Source: VAZQ01 sp963725065
Lineage (GTDB): Bacteria > Pseudomonadota > Alphaproteobacteria > Rhizobiales > Xanthobacteraceae
Assembly: GCA_963725065.1 (NCBI GenBank)
Contig: CAVRXD010000041.1
Span: forward strand, 42,467-106,466
DNA length: 64,000 nt
Direction of reading: 5' to 3'
In this document: piece after piece, positions 1 to 9,290 of the stretch
How positions within the stretch are numbered: position 1 is the stretch's first letter
Layout: each line of letters opens with the position of its first letter
Translations under genes and position numbers: made by a program
The notes under the pieces: generated by a model
Database searches by the model: none
What the model was told of the DNA's origin: nothing
Seen by the model: only the letters and a program-made list of their open reading frames with translations

Positions 1-1553
1 GGCATCGACCCGAACGCCCCCATCGCCGCGTCATAGGCGATGTCCTCGATCCTGTGCCCGAGCGCGTCGGCTTCGGGAATGCCGGTGAGCGTCACCTGCG
101 GATCGCCGATCAACTCGCCACGGTCGCTGAGCGCGAGCGCGATGGAAACCACCCCGGCAAACCCGAGCCGGCGGCGGTCGGCGACCGTTCGCTCGTCCGC
201 CCTGACCAGGAGCGAACCATCCTTGTAGAGCCGTCCGGCGGGTACCTCGTCGATCTTGCGGGGGCCGCCGGGCGCCAGCCGCAGCAGCTCTCCGTCGCGG
301 CACTGGACGACCTGGCCCACACCCGCTCGGCGCGCGAGCGCGGCATGTTCCGCCATGTGCAAGGGTTCGCCGTGGACCGGGAGGAGGATTTGCGGCCGCA
401 CCCAGCCGATCATGTCCCTGAGTTCGTCCATCCGCGGATGGCCTGAGACGTGGACGAGATGGGTGCGATCGGTGATCACCTCGATGCCTTGCGACACCAG
501 GCCGTTGATCACCCGCATCACCGCCTTCTCGTTACCGGGAATGGCGCGCGAGGAAAAGATCACGCGATCGCCGCGCGAGAACGCGACCTCGGGGTGATCG
601 TCCTGGGCGATGCGCGAAAGCGCCGCGCGCGGCTCGCCCTGGCTGCCGGTGCAGAGCGCGAGGACCTTGTCCGGGGGCAAGTGGCCGTAGATATCGACCG
701 AGCGAAAGTCCCGGATGCCGTCGAGATAGCCGGTTTCGCGCGCCACCTGAGAGATGCGCTCCATGGCGCGCCCCACCAGAACGACCTCGCGGTCGCAAGC
801 GGCAGCGGCTTCCGCTACCACGCGCAGCCGCGCCACGTTGGACGCGAAGGTGGTGACCGCGACCCGCGCGGGCGCGGTCCGGATCAACTCGGCAAGGCAC
901 TTTGCCACGTCGGTTTCGGAGGGGGAGCGGCCCTCGCGCACGGCGTTGGTGGAGTCTCCGATCAGCGCAAGACAGCCCTCATCGCCCAGTGCGCGCAGCT
1001 TCGCCTCGTCGGTCGGCGGGCCGATAACCGGGGTCGGATCGATCTTCCAATCGCCGGTATGCAGGACGGGCCCGAGCGGGGTGCGGATGATCAGCCCGTT
1101 CGATTCCGGAATCGAATGCGCCATCGACACGAGCTCGATGTCGAACGGGCCGAGTGTGAAGCGGCCGCCCAGCGGCACGATGTTCACCGGGATTTCAGGC
1201 GCACCGGGTTCGCTCTCACACTTGGCCTGCAGCAGCGCGGCGGTAAACGGCGTCGCATAGATCGGGATTTTGAGCCGCGGCCAGAGGTCGATCACCGCGC
1301 CGAAATGATCCTCGTGCGCATGGGTGAGCACCAGGCCGAGGATGTCGCGGCGCTGCTCCACCAAATAGCTGATGTCCGGCAGGATGAGGTCGACACCAGG
1401 CAGCGCGTCGTCGGCGAAGGCAACGCCGAAATCGACCGCGATCCACTGGCGCCGATGCTCCTCGCCGAAACCATAGATCGCGAGATTCATGCCGATCTCG
1501 CCGACCCCGCCGAGCGGCGCAAAAACAAGTTCGTCGGATGCGCGCGCCATCAT
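1..1553 (-). CDS. rnj: Ribonuclease J, 3' end beyond the window
   Basis: Metallo-beta-lactamase/beta-CASP ribonuclease J, a 5' exonuclease and endonuclease in RNA maturation and decay. The reading frame starts with ATG-ATG at 1553 and stays open to base 3, giving 517 codons of a family usually near 555 residues, so only the C-terminal end is missing. The zinc motif HAHEDH is at residues 78-83, and the family-typical GDSTNA segment lies further on, near plus positions 950-960. The end inside the window reads like the normal RNase J C-terminal region. It follows birA by 9 nt on the same strand and is probably cotranscribed with birA and the nuo genes. I see no frameshift in the part present. 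Confidence 0.93.
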   Translation of the reverse strand, partial: MMARASDELVFAPLGGVGEIGMNLAIYGFGEEHRRQWIAVDFGVAFADDALPGVDLILPDISYLVEQRRDILGLVLTHAHEDHFGAVIDLWPRLKIPIYATPFTAALLQAKCESEPGAPEIPVNIVPLGGRFTLGPFDIELVSMAHSIPESNGLIIRTPLGPVLHTGDWKIDPTPVIGPPTDEAKLRALGDEGCLALIGDSTNAVREGRSPSETDVAKCLAELIRTAPARVAVTTFASNVARLRVVAEAAAACDREVVLVGRAMERISQVARETGYLDGIRDFRSVDIYGHLPPDKVLALCTGSQGEPRAALSRIAQDDHPEVAFSRGDRVIFSSRAIPGNEKAVMRVINGLVSQGIEVITDRTHLVHVSGHPRMDELRDMIGWVRPQILLPVHGEPLHMAEHAALARRAGVGQVVQCRDGELLRLAPGGPRKIDEVPAGRLYKDGSLLVRADERTVADRRRLGFAGVVSIALALSDRGELIGDPQVTLTGIPEADALGHRIEDIAYDAAMGAFGSM

Positions 1554-1562
1554 GGATTCCGA

Positions 1563-2333
1563 TCAACTCGCCTTGCCGGAGGTCGGCGCCGGCAACATGA
1601 ACACGTCGCCGGCCGCGACCGTCGTGGTCTTGCCGTCGGGCAAGCGCAGTACCAGGCTGCCGGCCTGGTCGATCGCCTCGAAGCGCCCGATCAGCTCGCA
1701 ATCGGCAAGACGTACGCGGACGTCGTCACCCAACCCGGCCGCGCGCGCGAGCCAATCCGTGCGGATGGTCGAGAAGCCCTCCCCGCCGTTCCATTGCGCG
1801 ACGCGTCCGATCATCTTGACCGATAATGCACCGAACAGGGCGGCAGGCGAAACCGCCGCACCGGCGGCGGCCAGATCGGTCGCGGGATACTCCATGCCGG
1901 CGGGATGGCTCGCACAATTGATGCCGATGCCGACCACGACCGCGCTGTTCTCGCCTTCGATCAGGATGCCTGCGAACTTGGCCCCGGTCAGCACCAGATC
2001 GTTCGGCCATTTGATCGCCAGCCGCGACTTGAGGTCGGGAGCAGCCTCCGCTACCGCGTCGTGGGCCGCGAGCGCCGCGACAAACGAAAGCTCCGGCCAG
2101 TGCTCCGGCGGTGCTGATGCCGTAAGCAAAAGGCTCGCGTAGAGATTACCGGGCTGCGATATCCAGGTCCGGCCGCGCCGGCCGCGACCGGCGCTCTGCC
2201 GATCGGCGACCACCCAGAGCGGACCGGTCTCGCCTTGACGCGCAAGGCTCAAGGCTTCGGCGTTGGTCGAGCCGAGCACGTCGTGCGCAACAAGCCGCAC
2301 GCCTGCCGCGCTCGCCCTGGCGTCCAATTTCAT
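1563..2333 (-). CDS. birA: Biotin--[acetyl-CoA-carboxylase] ligase
   Basis: Attaches biotin to the biotin carboxyl carrier protein through biotinyl-5'-AMP. The 256-residue protein has the biotinyl-AMP motif GRGRRG at residues 49-54 and KWPND at 108-112, followed by the BPL catalytic core and a short C-terminal SH3-like domain ending in VAAGDVFML. There is no N-terminal winged helix, so it is the monofunctional type and not an E. coli-like BirA repressor. It begins 17 nt after the nuoN stop and ends 9 nt before rnj, so it is probably transcribed with the nuo operon, an arrangement I know from related Hyphomicrobiales. Confidence 0.95.
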   Translation of the reverse strand: MKLDARASAAGVRLVAHDVLGSTNAEALSLARQGETGPLWVVADRQSAGRGRRGRTWISQPGNLYASLLLTASAPPEHWPELSFVAALAAHDAVAEAAPDLKSRLAIKWPNDLVLTGAKFAGILIEGENSAVVVGIGINCASHPAGMEYPATDLAAAGAAVSPAALFGALSVKMIGRVAQWNGGEGFSTIRTDWLARAAGLGDDVRVRLADCELIGRFEAIDQAGSLVLRLPDGKTTTVAAGDVFMLPAPTSGKAS

Positions 2334-2350
2334 TCAGAATCAGGCTGCAT

Positions 2351-3802
2351 TCAGAACAACGACTTCGCCGCCGCGTTGGCCGCATCGACCAGCGGGCCTG
2401 GATAGACGAAGAACAGGAGATTGAACAGGCCGGTGACCGCCAGCACGGCCTTGAGTTCGATCGGGATGGGCTCGAACGGTTTGGCCGGTTCCTCGAAGTA
2501 CATGATCTTCACGATGGTCAGATAGTAATAGGCACCCACGACGCTGGTAACGACGGCGATCACCGCGAGCGCGAACAGCCCGGCCTTGATCGCGGCCAGG
2601 AAGACGTAGAACTTCGCGAAAAAGCCGGCGAGCGGCGGAATGCCGGCGAGCGAAAACAACAGCATGGCCAGGAAGAAGGCCATCGCCGGCTTGGTGCGGG
2701 CGAGCCCGGAAAGATCGCTGATGTTCTCCACCATCTGTCCGTCGCGGCGCATCGACAGGATGCATGCGAAGGTTCCGAGCGTCATGGCGACGTAGATCGC
2801 CATGTAGATCAGCACGCCCTGCACCCCCTCCTGCGTCCCGGCGGCTAACCCCACCAGCGCAAAGCCCATGTGTCCGATGGAGGAATATGCCATCAGCCGC
2901 TTGATGTTGCGTTGGCCGATGGCCGCGAAAGCGCCGAGCACCATCGACGCAAGAGCGACGAACACGACGATCTGCTGCCATTGGGTCACCACGCCGGGGA
3001 ACGCCACGATGGTGGTGCGCACGAACATGGCCATGCCGGCGACCTTCGGCGCGGCGGCGAAGAAGGCGGTGATAGGGGTCGGGGCGCCCTCGTACACGTC
3101 GGGCGTCCACATATGGAACGGCACCACCGAGACCTTGAAGCAGAAGCCCGCGAACAGGAAGACGAGCCCGAACACGAGTCCCAGATGTCCGGAGCTCGCA
3201 CCGCCCTGGGTCGCCGCCTTCGCGATACCGGCAAAGTTCACGGTGCCGGTGAATCCGTAGACCAGCGACGCGCCGTAAAGCAGCATGCCCGAGGACAAGG
3301 CGCCGAGGACGAAATACTTGAGACCCGCCTCGGTCGACCGCACGGAATCGCGATCGATGGCGGCGACCACGTAGAGCGCGAGGCTCATCAGTTCGAGCCC
3401 GAGATAGAGCGCGATCAGATCAGCCGCCGAGATGAGCATCATCATCCCGGTGGTGGCGAGCAGGATCAGGATCGAATATTCGAACCTCTGCTGCTTCTGG
3501 GCCGCGAGATAGTCGGTGGACATCAGGATCGCGGCCGCCGATCCGGTCAATGCCAGCAGCTTGAGGAAACGGGCGAAGTTGTCGACGACGAAGCTGTCGC
3601 CAAAGGTGACGAGCCTGCCCGCCGGCAGCCAGACGATGACGGCGCCGGTGAAGATCAGCAGCAGGATCGCCGCACCGTCGATGCTCCTGGTCGCCTGCTC
3701 GCCACGGAATGCGCCGACCATCAGCAGCGCCATGGCGCCGAGCGCGAGCACGATTTCCGGCAGCGCCGGCAGCAGGGCGGGAATTTCGAGCGTTTCGGGC
3801 AT
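2351..3802 (-). CDS. nuoN: NADH-quinone oxidoreductase subunit N
   Basis: Antiporter-like proton-pumping subunit of the complex I membrane arm. The 483-residue, many-helix protein carries the family signature of a lysine/glutamate-lined channel, with VSVVPFHMW in the middle and the segment IGQRNIKRLMAYSSIGHMG typical of Mrp/Nuo antiporter subunits. It is the last nuo gene; nuoM lies 19 nt upstream and birA 17 nt downstream. The length is normal for the family and nothing is missing. Confidence 0.97.
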   Translation of the reverse strand: MPETLEIPALLPALPEIVLALGAMALLMVGAFRGEQATRSIDGAAILLLIFTGAVIVWLPAGRLVTFGDSFVVDNFARFLKLLALTGSAAAILMSTDYLAAQKQQRFEYSILILLATTGMMMLISAADLIALYLGLELMSLALYVVAAIDRDSVRSTEAGLKYFVLGALSSGMLLYGASLVYGFTGTVNFAGIAKAATQGGASSGHLGLVFGLVFLFAGFCFKVSVVPFHMWTPDVYEGAPTPITAFFAAAPKVAGMAMFVRTTIVAFPGVVTQWQQIVVFVALASMVLGAFAAIGQRNIKRLMAYSSIGHMGFALVGLAAGTQEGVQGVLIYMAIYVAMTLGTFACILSMRRDGQMVENISDLSGLARTKPAMAFFLAMLLFSLAGIPPLAGFFAKFYVFLAAIKAGLFALAVIAVVTSVVGAYYYLTIVKIMYFEEPAKPFEPIPIELKAVLAVTGLFNLLFFVYPGPLVDAANAAAKSLF

Positions 3803-3821
3803 CGACGGATCTCGCCTCTGG

Positions 3822-5330
3822 TCAATGCGCCAGCAAGGCGGCGGCTTTCGCCGCGCCGAGCGCGCGCTCGTAGTTCTCGAGCAGTTGCGTCACCGAAGCC
3901 GCCGAGAAGTCGAGTACCGGCTTCGGGTAGATGCCGAGCAGGATAGTCAGAATGACCAACGGACCCAGCGTGATCATCTCGCGATAGTTGAGGTCCTTGA
4001 TCAGTCCCAGGCTCGGCTTGGTCAGCGCGCCCAGGACGACCTTGCGGTACAGCCACAACGCGTAGGCGGCCGAAAGGATGGTGCCGATGGTCGCCAGCGT
4101 GGCCACCCAGGTATTTACCCTGAAGGTGCCGATGAGCGCGAGGAACTCGCCGACGAAGCCCGAAGTGCCCGGCAGTCCCACATTGGCGAGCGTGAACACC
4201 AGGAACGCCGCGGCATAGAGCGGCATGCGGTTGACCAGCCCGCCGTAGGCCGCGATTTCGCGGGTATGCATGCGGTCGTAAACCACGCCCACGCACAGAA
4301 ACAGTGCCGCCGACACGATGCCGTGGGAGATCATCTGGAAGATGCCGCCCGCCACCCCCTGCGCGGTCGCGGCGAAAATGCCCATGGTGACGAAGCCCAT
4401 ATGCGCGACGGAGGAATAGGCGATGAGCTTCTTCATATCCTCCTGCACGAGCGCGACCAGCGAGGTGTAGATCACGGCGACGACGGAGAGCGCGAAGACG
4501 ATCGGCGCGAGGTCATGCGAGGCCGCCGGGAACATCGGCAGCGAAAATCGCAAGAACCCGTAGCCGCCCATCTTCAACAGGATGGCCGCGAGGATCACCG
4601 ACCCGGCGGTCGGCGCCTCGACGTGAGCGTCCGGCAGCCACGTATGGACCGGCCACATCGGGAGCTTCACTGCAAATGAAGCGAAGAACGCCAGCCATGC
4701 CCAGGTCTGCAGGCCCCGCGGAAAGCCGTGGCGCAGCAGCGCGGGAATTTCGGTCGTGCCGGCATCCCAGTACATCGCCATGATGGCGAGCAGCATCAGC
4801 ACCGAGCCGAGCAGCGTGTAGAGAAAGAACTTGAAGCTGGCATAGACGCGGCGCGGGCCGCCCCAGATCCCGATGATCAGGAACATCGGAATGAGGCCGC
4901 CCTCGAAGAACAGGTAGAACACCACGAGATCGAGCGCCGAGAAGGTGCCGATCATGAGGGTCTCGAGCACCAGGAACGCGATCATGTATTCCTTGACGCG
5001 CTGCTGGATCGGCAACCAGCTCGCGATGATGCAGACGGGCATCAGCGCGGTCGTGAGCACGACGAACGGCAGTGAGATTCCGTCGACACCCATGTAGTAG
5101 GTGATGTTGCCGGCGAGCCACGGCCGCCTCTCCACGAACTGAAACTCCGGCGAGCTCGGGTCGAACCGGTAGATCATGATCAGCGAGATCGCGAACGTGA
5201 TCAGCGTCGTCCAGAGCGCGATCCAGCGCGCGTTGCGCTTTTCCGCTTCACCGTCACTGCGCAGCATCATGATGAACAGCGCGCCGACGAGCGGCAGGAA
5301 GGTGGTGACGGAGAGGATGGGCCAGCTCAT
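3822..5330 (-). CDS. nuoM: NADH-quinone oxidoreductase subunit M
   Basis: Second antiporter-like subunit of the complex I membrane arm, 502 residues with about 14 predicted membrane helices. KLPMWPVHTWLPDAHVEAPT and the following segment with KMGGYG and MKKLIAYSSVAHMG are hallmark NuoM motifs; the Lys and Glu residues there belong to the proton path. The ATG at 5330 lies 2 nt after the nuoL stop codon, so translation is probably coupled. Confidence 0.97.
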   Translation of the reverse strand: MSWPILSVTTFLPLVGALFIMMLRSDGEAEKRNARWIALWTTLITFAISLIMIYRFDPSSPEFQFVERRPWLAGNITYYMGVDGISLPFVVLTTALMPVCIIASWLPIQQRVKEYMIAFLVLETLMIGTFSALDLVVFYLFFEGGLIPMFLIIGIWGGPRRVYASFKFFLYTLLGSVLMLLAIMAMYWDAGTTEIPALLRHGFPRGLQTWAWLAFFASFAVKLPMWPVHTWLPDAHVEAPTAGSVILAAILLKMGGYGFLRFSLPMFPAASHDLAPIVFALSVVAVIYTSLVALVQEDMKKLIAYSSVAHMGFVTMGIFAATAQGVAGGIFQMISHGIVSAALFLCVGVVYDRMHTREIAAYGGLVNRMPLYAAAFLVFTLANVGLPGTSGFVGEFLALIGTFRVNTWVATLATIGTILSAAYALWLYRKVVLGALTKPSLGLIKDLNYREMITLGPLVILTILLGIYPKPVLDFSAASVTQLLENYERALGAAKAAALLAH

Positions 5331-5332
5331 GG

Positions 5333-7429
5333 TCAGCCCACCCGTCCGCCGAACATGAACCAGGTGATGAGGGCGGCGACGCCGATCAGCATGGCAAAGG
5401 CATAATGATAGAGATAGCCGGTCTGCAGCCGCACCACCCCGCGCGTCACGTCGAGCACACGCGCTGAGACGCCGTCCGGTCCCAGACCGTCGATCATCCA
5501 GCCGTCACCGTATTTCCACAGCATCCGGCCCAGCCAGAGCGTGGGGCGAACCACCAGAAAGTCGTACAGCTCGTCGAAGTACCACTTGTTGAGCAGGAAC
5601 TTGTAGAGCGGCTCCTGCTGGCGCGCGAGCTCCACCGGCAGTTCCGGCCGGCGGATATAGAACTCCCATGCGATGACGAAGCCGACCGCCATCATCACCG
5701 TCGGGGCGATGCTCGCCAGGTACGGAATGTGGTGCATGTCTTCGAGGATGTGATTGTTCGGCCCGAATTTGAGCGAATCGCGGAAGAACTCCGCGACTCC
5801 GTGGCCGACGAACAGCTCCTTGAACGGATAGCCCGCGAAGATCGCGCCGACCGCGAGAAAGCCGAGCGGTATCAGCATCACCATCGGGCTCTCGCGCGCC
5901 TCGTCATAGTGATGACGGTCGTGCGGGCTGCCGTGGAACGTCAGGAAGATCAATCGCCAGGAATAGAACGCGGTGAGCGCGGCCGCGATGACGGTCATCC
6001 CGAAGGCATAGAGCGCCATCGGGTTGGTGCTCACATAGGCGGCTTCGATGATGGCATCCTTGGAGAAGTAGCCGGCGGTGAGCGGGAAACCGGTGAGCGC
6101 GAGGGTGCCGATCACCATCGTCCAATAGGTGAACGGGATCTTGTCCTTCAGGCCGCCCATGTGCCGGATGTCCTGCTCGTGGTGCATCGCCAGGATCACC
6201 GAGCCCGAACCGAGGAACAGCAATGCCTTGAAGAAGGCATGCGTGAACAGGTGGAACATCCCGACCGAATAGGCGCCGGTGCCCATGGCGACGAACATGT
6301 AGCCGAGCTGAGAGCAGGTCGAGTAGGCGATGATGCGCTTGATGTCGTTCTGCACGAGGCCAATGGTGGCGGCGAAGAACGCGGTGGTCGCGCCGATGAA
6401 AGTGACGAAGGTCTGCGCGTTCGGCGCCAGCTCGAACAGCGGCGAGAGCCGCGCCACCATGAACACGCCCGCCGTCACCATGGTGGCGGCGTGAATCAGC
6501 GCCGAGACCGGGGTCGGCCCTTCCATGGCGTCGGGAAGCCAGGTGTGCAGCAGGAACTGCGCTGATTTTCCCATCGCCCCCATGAACAGGAGCAGACAGA
6601 TCAGCGTGAGCGCGTCCACGTCCCAGGACAGGAAGTGAATGGTCTTGCCGGTGAGCGCGGGTGCCTGTGCGAAAACGGTGTCGAAGTCGACCGCGCCCGT
6701 CATCAGGAACACTGCGAAAATGCCGAGCGAAAAGCCGAAATCGCCGATGCGATTGACGACGAAGGCCTTGATGGCGGCGGCATTCGCCTCCGGCTTCTGG
6801 TACCAGAAGCCGATGAGCAGATAGCTCATCAGGCCGACGCCTTCCCAACCGAAGAACAGTTGCACGAGATTGTCCGCCGTCACCAGCATCAGCATCGCGA
6901 AGGTGAACAACGACAGATACGCGAAGAAGCGCGGCCGGAACGGGTCGTCCGCCATGTAGCCGATGGAATACAGGTGGACGAAGGAGGAGATGGTGGTGAC
7001 GACCACCAGCATGACGACGGTGAGCGTGTCGATGCGCAGCGCCCAATCGACCTTGAGATCGCCCGACGTCATCCAGGAAAAGATCGCCCCGTGGCTGTCG
7101 TGATGGCCGAAACCGACGTCGACGAACGCAAACCACGACAGCACCATCGAGGCGAACAGAAACACCGTGGTCACGAGCTCGGCGGCACGCGAGCCCGCGG
7201 CCGGCGGCTGCGGCGCTTCCGGCTCGCCGTGGGATGCATCGAGAACCGCATGCGGCCCGTGCGGCGCCGGAGCGGCGCGCGCATGGCTCTCGTCCACCGG
7301 CGCATGCCCGTGGCCCTCGGCGCCGGCGTCCGGCGCTCCGCCGGGAAAGCGTGCACGCGCCCCGGCGAGCGTAATGAGCGTCGCGATGATCGCGCCGAGC
7401 AGCGGCAGGAAGACGATCGCGTGATACAT
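5333..7429 (-). CDS. nuoL: NADH-quinone oxidoreductase subunit L with His-rich insertion
   Basis: Distal antiporter-like subunit of complex I, with the long lateral helix at its C-terminus. At 698 residues it is longer than the roughly 610-650 usual for the family. The extra length sits between the first two membrane helices, at about residues 25-80: a hydrophilic stretch rich in His, Ala and Pro (for example HGHAPVDESHARAAPAPHG). The remainder is typical, with LVQLFFGWEGVGLMSYLL, LLHTWLPDAMEGPTPVSALI and DIKRIIAYSTCSQLGYM. nuoK lies 7 nt upstream and nuoM 2 nt downstream. Confidence 0.96.
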   Translation of the reverse strand: MYHAIVFLPLLGAIIATLITLAGARARFPGGAPDAGAEGHGHAPVDESHARAAPAPHGPHAVLDASHGEPEAPQPPAAGSRAAELVTTVFLFASMVLSWFAFVDVGFGHHDSHGAIFSWMTSGDLKVDWALRIDTLTVVMLVVVTTISSFVHLYSIGYMADDPFRPRFFAYLSLFTFAMLMLVTADNLVQLFFGWEGVGLMSYLLIGFWYQKPEANAAAIKAFVVNRIGDFGFSLGIFAVFLMTGAVDFDTVFAQAPALTGKTIHFLSWDVDALTLICLLLFMGAMGKSAQFLLHTWLPDAMEGPTPVSALIHAATMVTAGVFMVARLSPLFELAPNAQTFVTFIGATTAFFAATIGLVQNDIKRIIAYSTCSQLGYMFVAMGTGAYSVGMFHLFTHAFFKALLFLGSGSVILAMHHEQDIRHMGGLKDKIPFTYWTMVIGTLALTGFPLTAGYFSKDAIIEAAYVSTNPMALYAFGMTVIAAALTAFYSWRLIFLTFHGSPHDRHHYDEARESPMVMLIPLGFLAVGAIFAGYPFKELFVGHGVAEFFRDSLKFGPNNHILEDMHHIPYLASIAPTVMMAVGFVIAWEFYIRRPELPVELARQQEPLYKFLLNKWYFDELYDFLVVRPTLWLGRMLWKYGDGWMIDGLGPDGVSARVLDVTRGVVRLQTGYLYHYAFAMLIGVAALITWFMFGGRVG

Positions 7430-7436
7430 GCCTCTC

Positions 7437-7745
7437 TCAGCCCTTCATCAGGTTGATGTCCTCGACCGCGATCGAGCCGCGATTGCGATAGTAGGCGACC
7501 AGAATAGCGAGGCCGATGGCGGCCTCGGCGGCCGCCACGGTCAGCACCAGCAGCGCGAACACCTGGCCCACCAGGTCGCCGAGAAAGGTCGAGAAAGCGA
7601 CGAGATTGATGTTGACCGCCAGCAGGATCAGCTCGATCGACATCAGAATGATGATGACGTTCTTCCGGTTGATGAAGATCCCGAAGATACCGATCGTGAA
7701 CAGGATGGCAGCCACCGTGAGGTAATGGCCGAGGCCGATGGTCAT
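7437..7745 (-). CDS. nuoK: NADH-quinone oxidoreductase subunit K
   Basis: Small three-helix subunit (102 residues) of the complex I membrane arm, homologous to MrpC/ND4L. The conserved membrane glutamates of the E-channel are present in MSIELILLAVN and in AAAEAAIGLAI. Starts at ATG 7745, 19 nt after the nuoJ stop, and ends 7 nt before the nuoL start. Confidence 0.97.
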   Translation of the reverse strand: MTIGLGHYLTVAAILFTIGIFGIFINRKNVIIILMSIELILLAVNINLVAFSTFLGDLVGQVFALLVLTVAAAEAAIGLAILVAYYRNRGSIAVEDINLMKG

Positions 7746-7764
7746 ATCGTTCCCCTGCGAGCTT

Positions 7765-8379
7765 CTACAGGCCCTGGCCGGGCCGCACCTTGACGATGTC
7801 GATCGCCGTCGCCTTGGTGCGCGCGACCTGTTCGGCGATGTTCTGCCGCCTGACGTTGGGCTTGTGGCGCAGGGTCAACACGATGGCGCCGATCATCGCG
7901 ACCAGCAGCACGACGCCCGCGGCCTGGAAGAAATAGACATACTGCGTGTACAGCACATGCCCGAGCGCCTCGGCATTGAGCATCCTGGCGATCGGCGGGA
8001 TCGGCGACGTGATCGCATGTTCCACGTCCGGGCCGATGACCCAGGTGCCCACCACCAGCACCAGCTCCGTGAGCACCATGATGCCGAGAAACGCGCCGAT
8101 CGGCAGGTATTGCAGAAAGCCCTGACGCAATTCGGCGAAATCGACGTCGAGCATCATCACGACGAACAGGAACAGCACCAGGACCGCGCCGACATAGACG
8201 ATGACCAGGATCATCGCCAGGAACTCGGCCCCCATGAGGATGAACAACCCGGCGGCGTTGACGAACGCGAGAATCAGGAACAGCACCGAATGCACGGGGT
8301 TCTTCGAGGCGATCACCATGAACGCCGCGGCAATGCATACGCCGGCGAAAAGGTAGAAGAAGAGCGCAGGGAGGATCAT
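7765..8379 (-). CDS. nuoJ: NADH-quinone oxidoreductase subunit J
   Basis: ND6-like membrane subunit of complex I. The frame is open further upstream, but I place the start at 8379 (MILPALFFYLFAG), where the first helix begins; this gives 204 residues, a normal length. FVNAAGLFILMGAEFLAMILVIVYVGAVLVLFLF-type sequence spans helices 2 and 3, including the pi-bulge helix with YVGAVLVLF. It is separated from nuoI by about 120 nt in which I see no gene, an unusually loose spacing for this operon. Confidence 0.96.
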   Translation of the reverse strand: MILPALFFYLFAGVCIAAAFMVIASKNPVHSVLFLILAFVNAAGLFILMGAEFLAMILVIVYVGAVLVLFLFVVMMLDVDFAELRQGFLQYLPIGAFLGIMVLTELVLVVGTWVIGPDVEHAITSPIPPIARMLNAEALGHVLYTQYVYFFQAAGVVLLVAMIGAIVLTLRHKPNVRRQNIAEQVARTKATAIDIVKVRPGQGL

Positions 8380-8500
8380 GCGGATGTCCCCGCGAACAGG
8401 CCCACCACCCCGCGAGACGCGCAATGCAGGTCGAAGCCACCCGAGAGCGGCGGGCGGTCCTCAGCGCGAAGCGATAGGCTGTTGTCGTGTCTCATGTCCG

Positions 8501-8989
8501 TCACCGATACGGCGCATCGAGCGCGATGTTCTTGGCGATCTCGCGCTCCCAGCGGTCGCCGTTGGCAAGCAGGCGCTCCTTGTCGAAGTAGAGCTCCTCG
8601 CGCGTCTCGGTGGCGAACTCGAAGTTCGGGCCTTCGACGATGGCGTCCACCGGGCAGGCCTCCTGGCAAAGGCCGCAGTAGATGCATTTGACCATGTCGA
8701 TGTCGTAGCGCGTGGTGCGGCGGGTGCCGTCGTTGCGGCGCGGTCCGGCCTCTATCGTGATGGCTTGCGCCGGGCAGATCGCCTCGCAGAGTTTACAGGC
8801 GATGCAGCGTTCCTCGCCGTTGGGATAGCGGCGCAATGCGTGCTCGCCGCGAAAGCGCGGCGAAATCGGCCCCTTCTCGAACGGATAGTTGAGCGTGGGC
8901 TTCGGCTTGAAGAAGTAACGCATGGCAAGCAGGAAGCCGGATACGAACTCCTCCAGAAAAAGCGAGCGGGCGGCCCGGTCCAGCCTCAT
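8501..8989 (-). CDS. nuoI: NADH-quinone oxidoreductase subunit I (two 4Fe-4S)
   Basis: Peripheral-arm subunit carrying clusters N6a and N6b. The 162-residue protein has two classic 4Fe-4S motifs, CIACKLCEAICP and CIYCGLCQEACP, roughly at residues 62-73 and 101-112, after an amphipathic N-terminal segment that docks on the membrane arm. The length and motifs are normal for alphaproteobacteria. The start at 8989 lies 43 nt after the stop of the small membrane ORF at 9033-9278. Confidence 0.97.
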   Translation of the reverse strand: MRLDRAARSLFLEEFVSGFLLAMRYFFKPKPTLNYPFEKGPISPRFRGEHALRRYPNGEERCIACKLCEAICPAQAITIEAGPRRNDGTRRTTRYDIDMVKCIYCGLCQEACPVDAIVEGPNFEFATETREELYFDKERLLANGDRWEREIAKNIALDAPYR

Positions 8990-9032
8990 GGCGCAATCCT
9001 TTCGGGCAGAACATGCTGCCGCCGCATCTCGA

Positions 9033-9278
9033 TCAGCCCCCGATCATCTGGCCGAGCCAGTAGCCGAGGCCGGCCAGGACAATGATGTCGACCGCGAGCA
9101 CCGCCCGGCGCAGCAAGGGAATTTCCCGTTCCAGTGCGTTGCGCTCCTCCGCGCTCGCGGAGGGATCGCGCGCCCAGAAGCTGCGCTCGGCGAATGCCAT
9201 AAGGGGCCCGTAGGCCACTGCGGCCGCCACAGTGCCCAGGACCGCTCCCAGGAGGCCGGCAAGCGACAAATCGATCAT
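9033..9278 (-). CDS. Small two-helix membrane protein inside the nuo operon
   Basis: 81-residue protein that I do not recognise. It has an N-terminal hydrophobic segment (about residues 4-24), a charged middle with FAERSFWARDPSASAEERNA and a second helix at about 58-78. It lies between nuoH (12 nt upstream) and nuoI (43 nt downstream) on the same strand, and its codon use and GC content match its neighbours, so I think it is a real gene. Two helices joined by a charged loop would suit an accessory or assembly protein of complex I, but that is inference from position only. Confidence 0.7.
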   Translation of the reverse strand: MIDLSLAGLLGAVLGTVAAAVAYGPLMAFAERSFWARDPSASAEERNALEREIPLLRRAVLAVDIIVLAGLGYWLGQMIGG

Positions 9279-9290
9279 GCCGCTCTCCCG

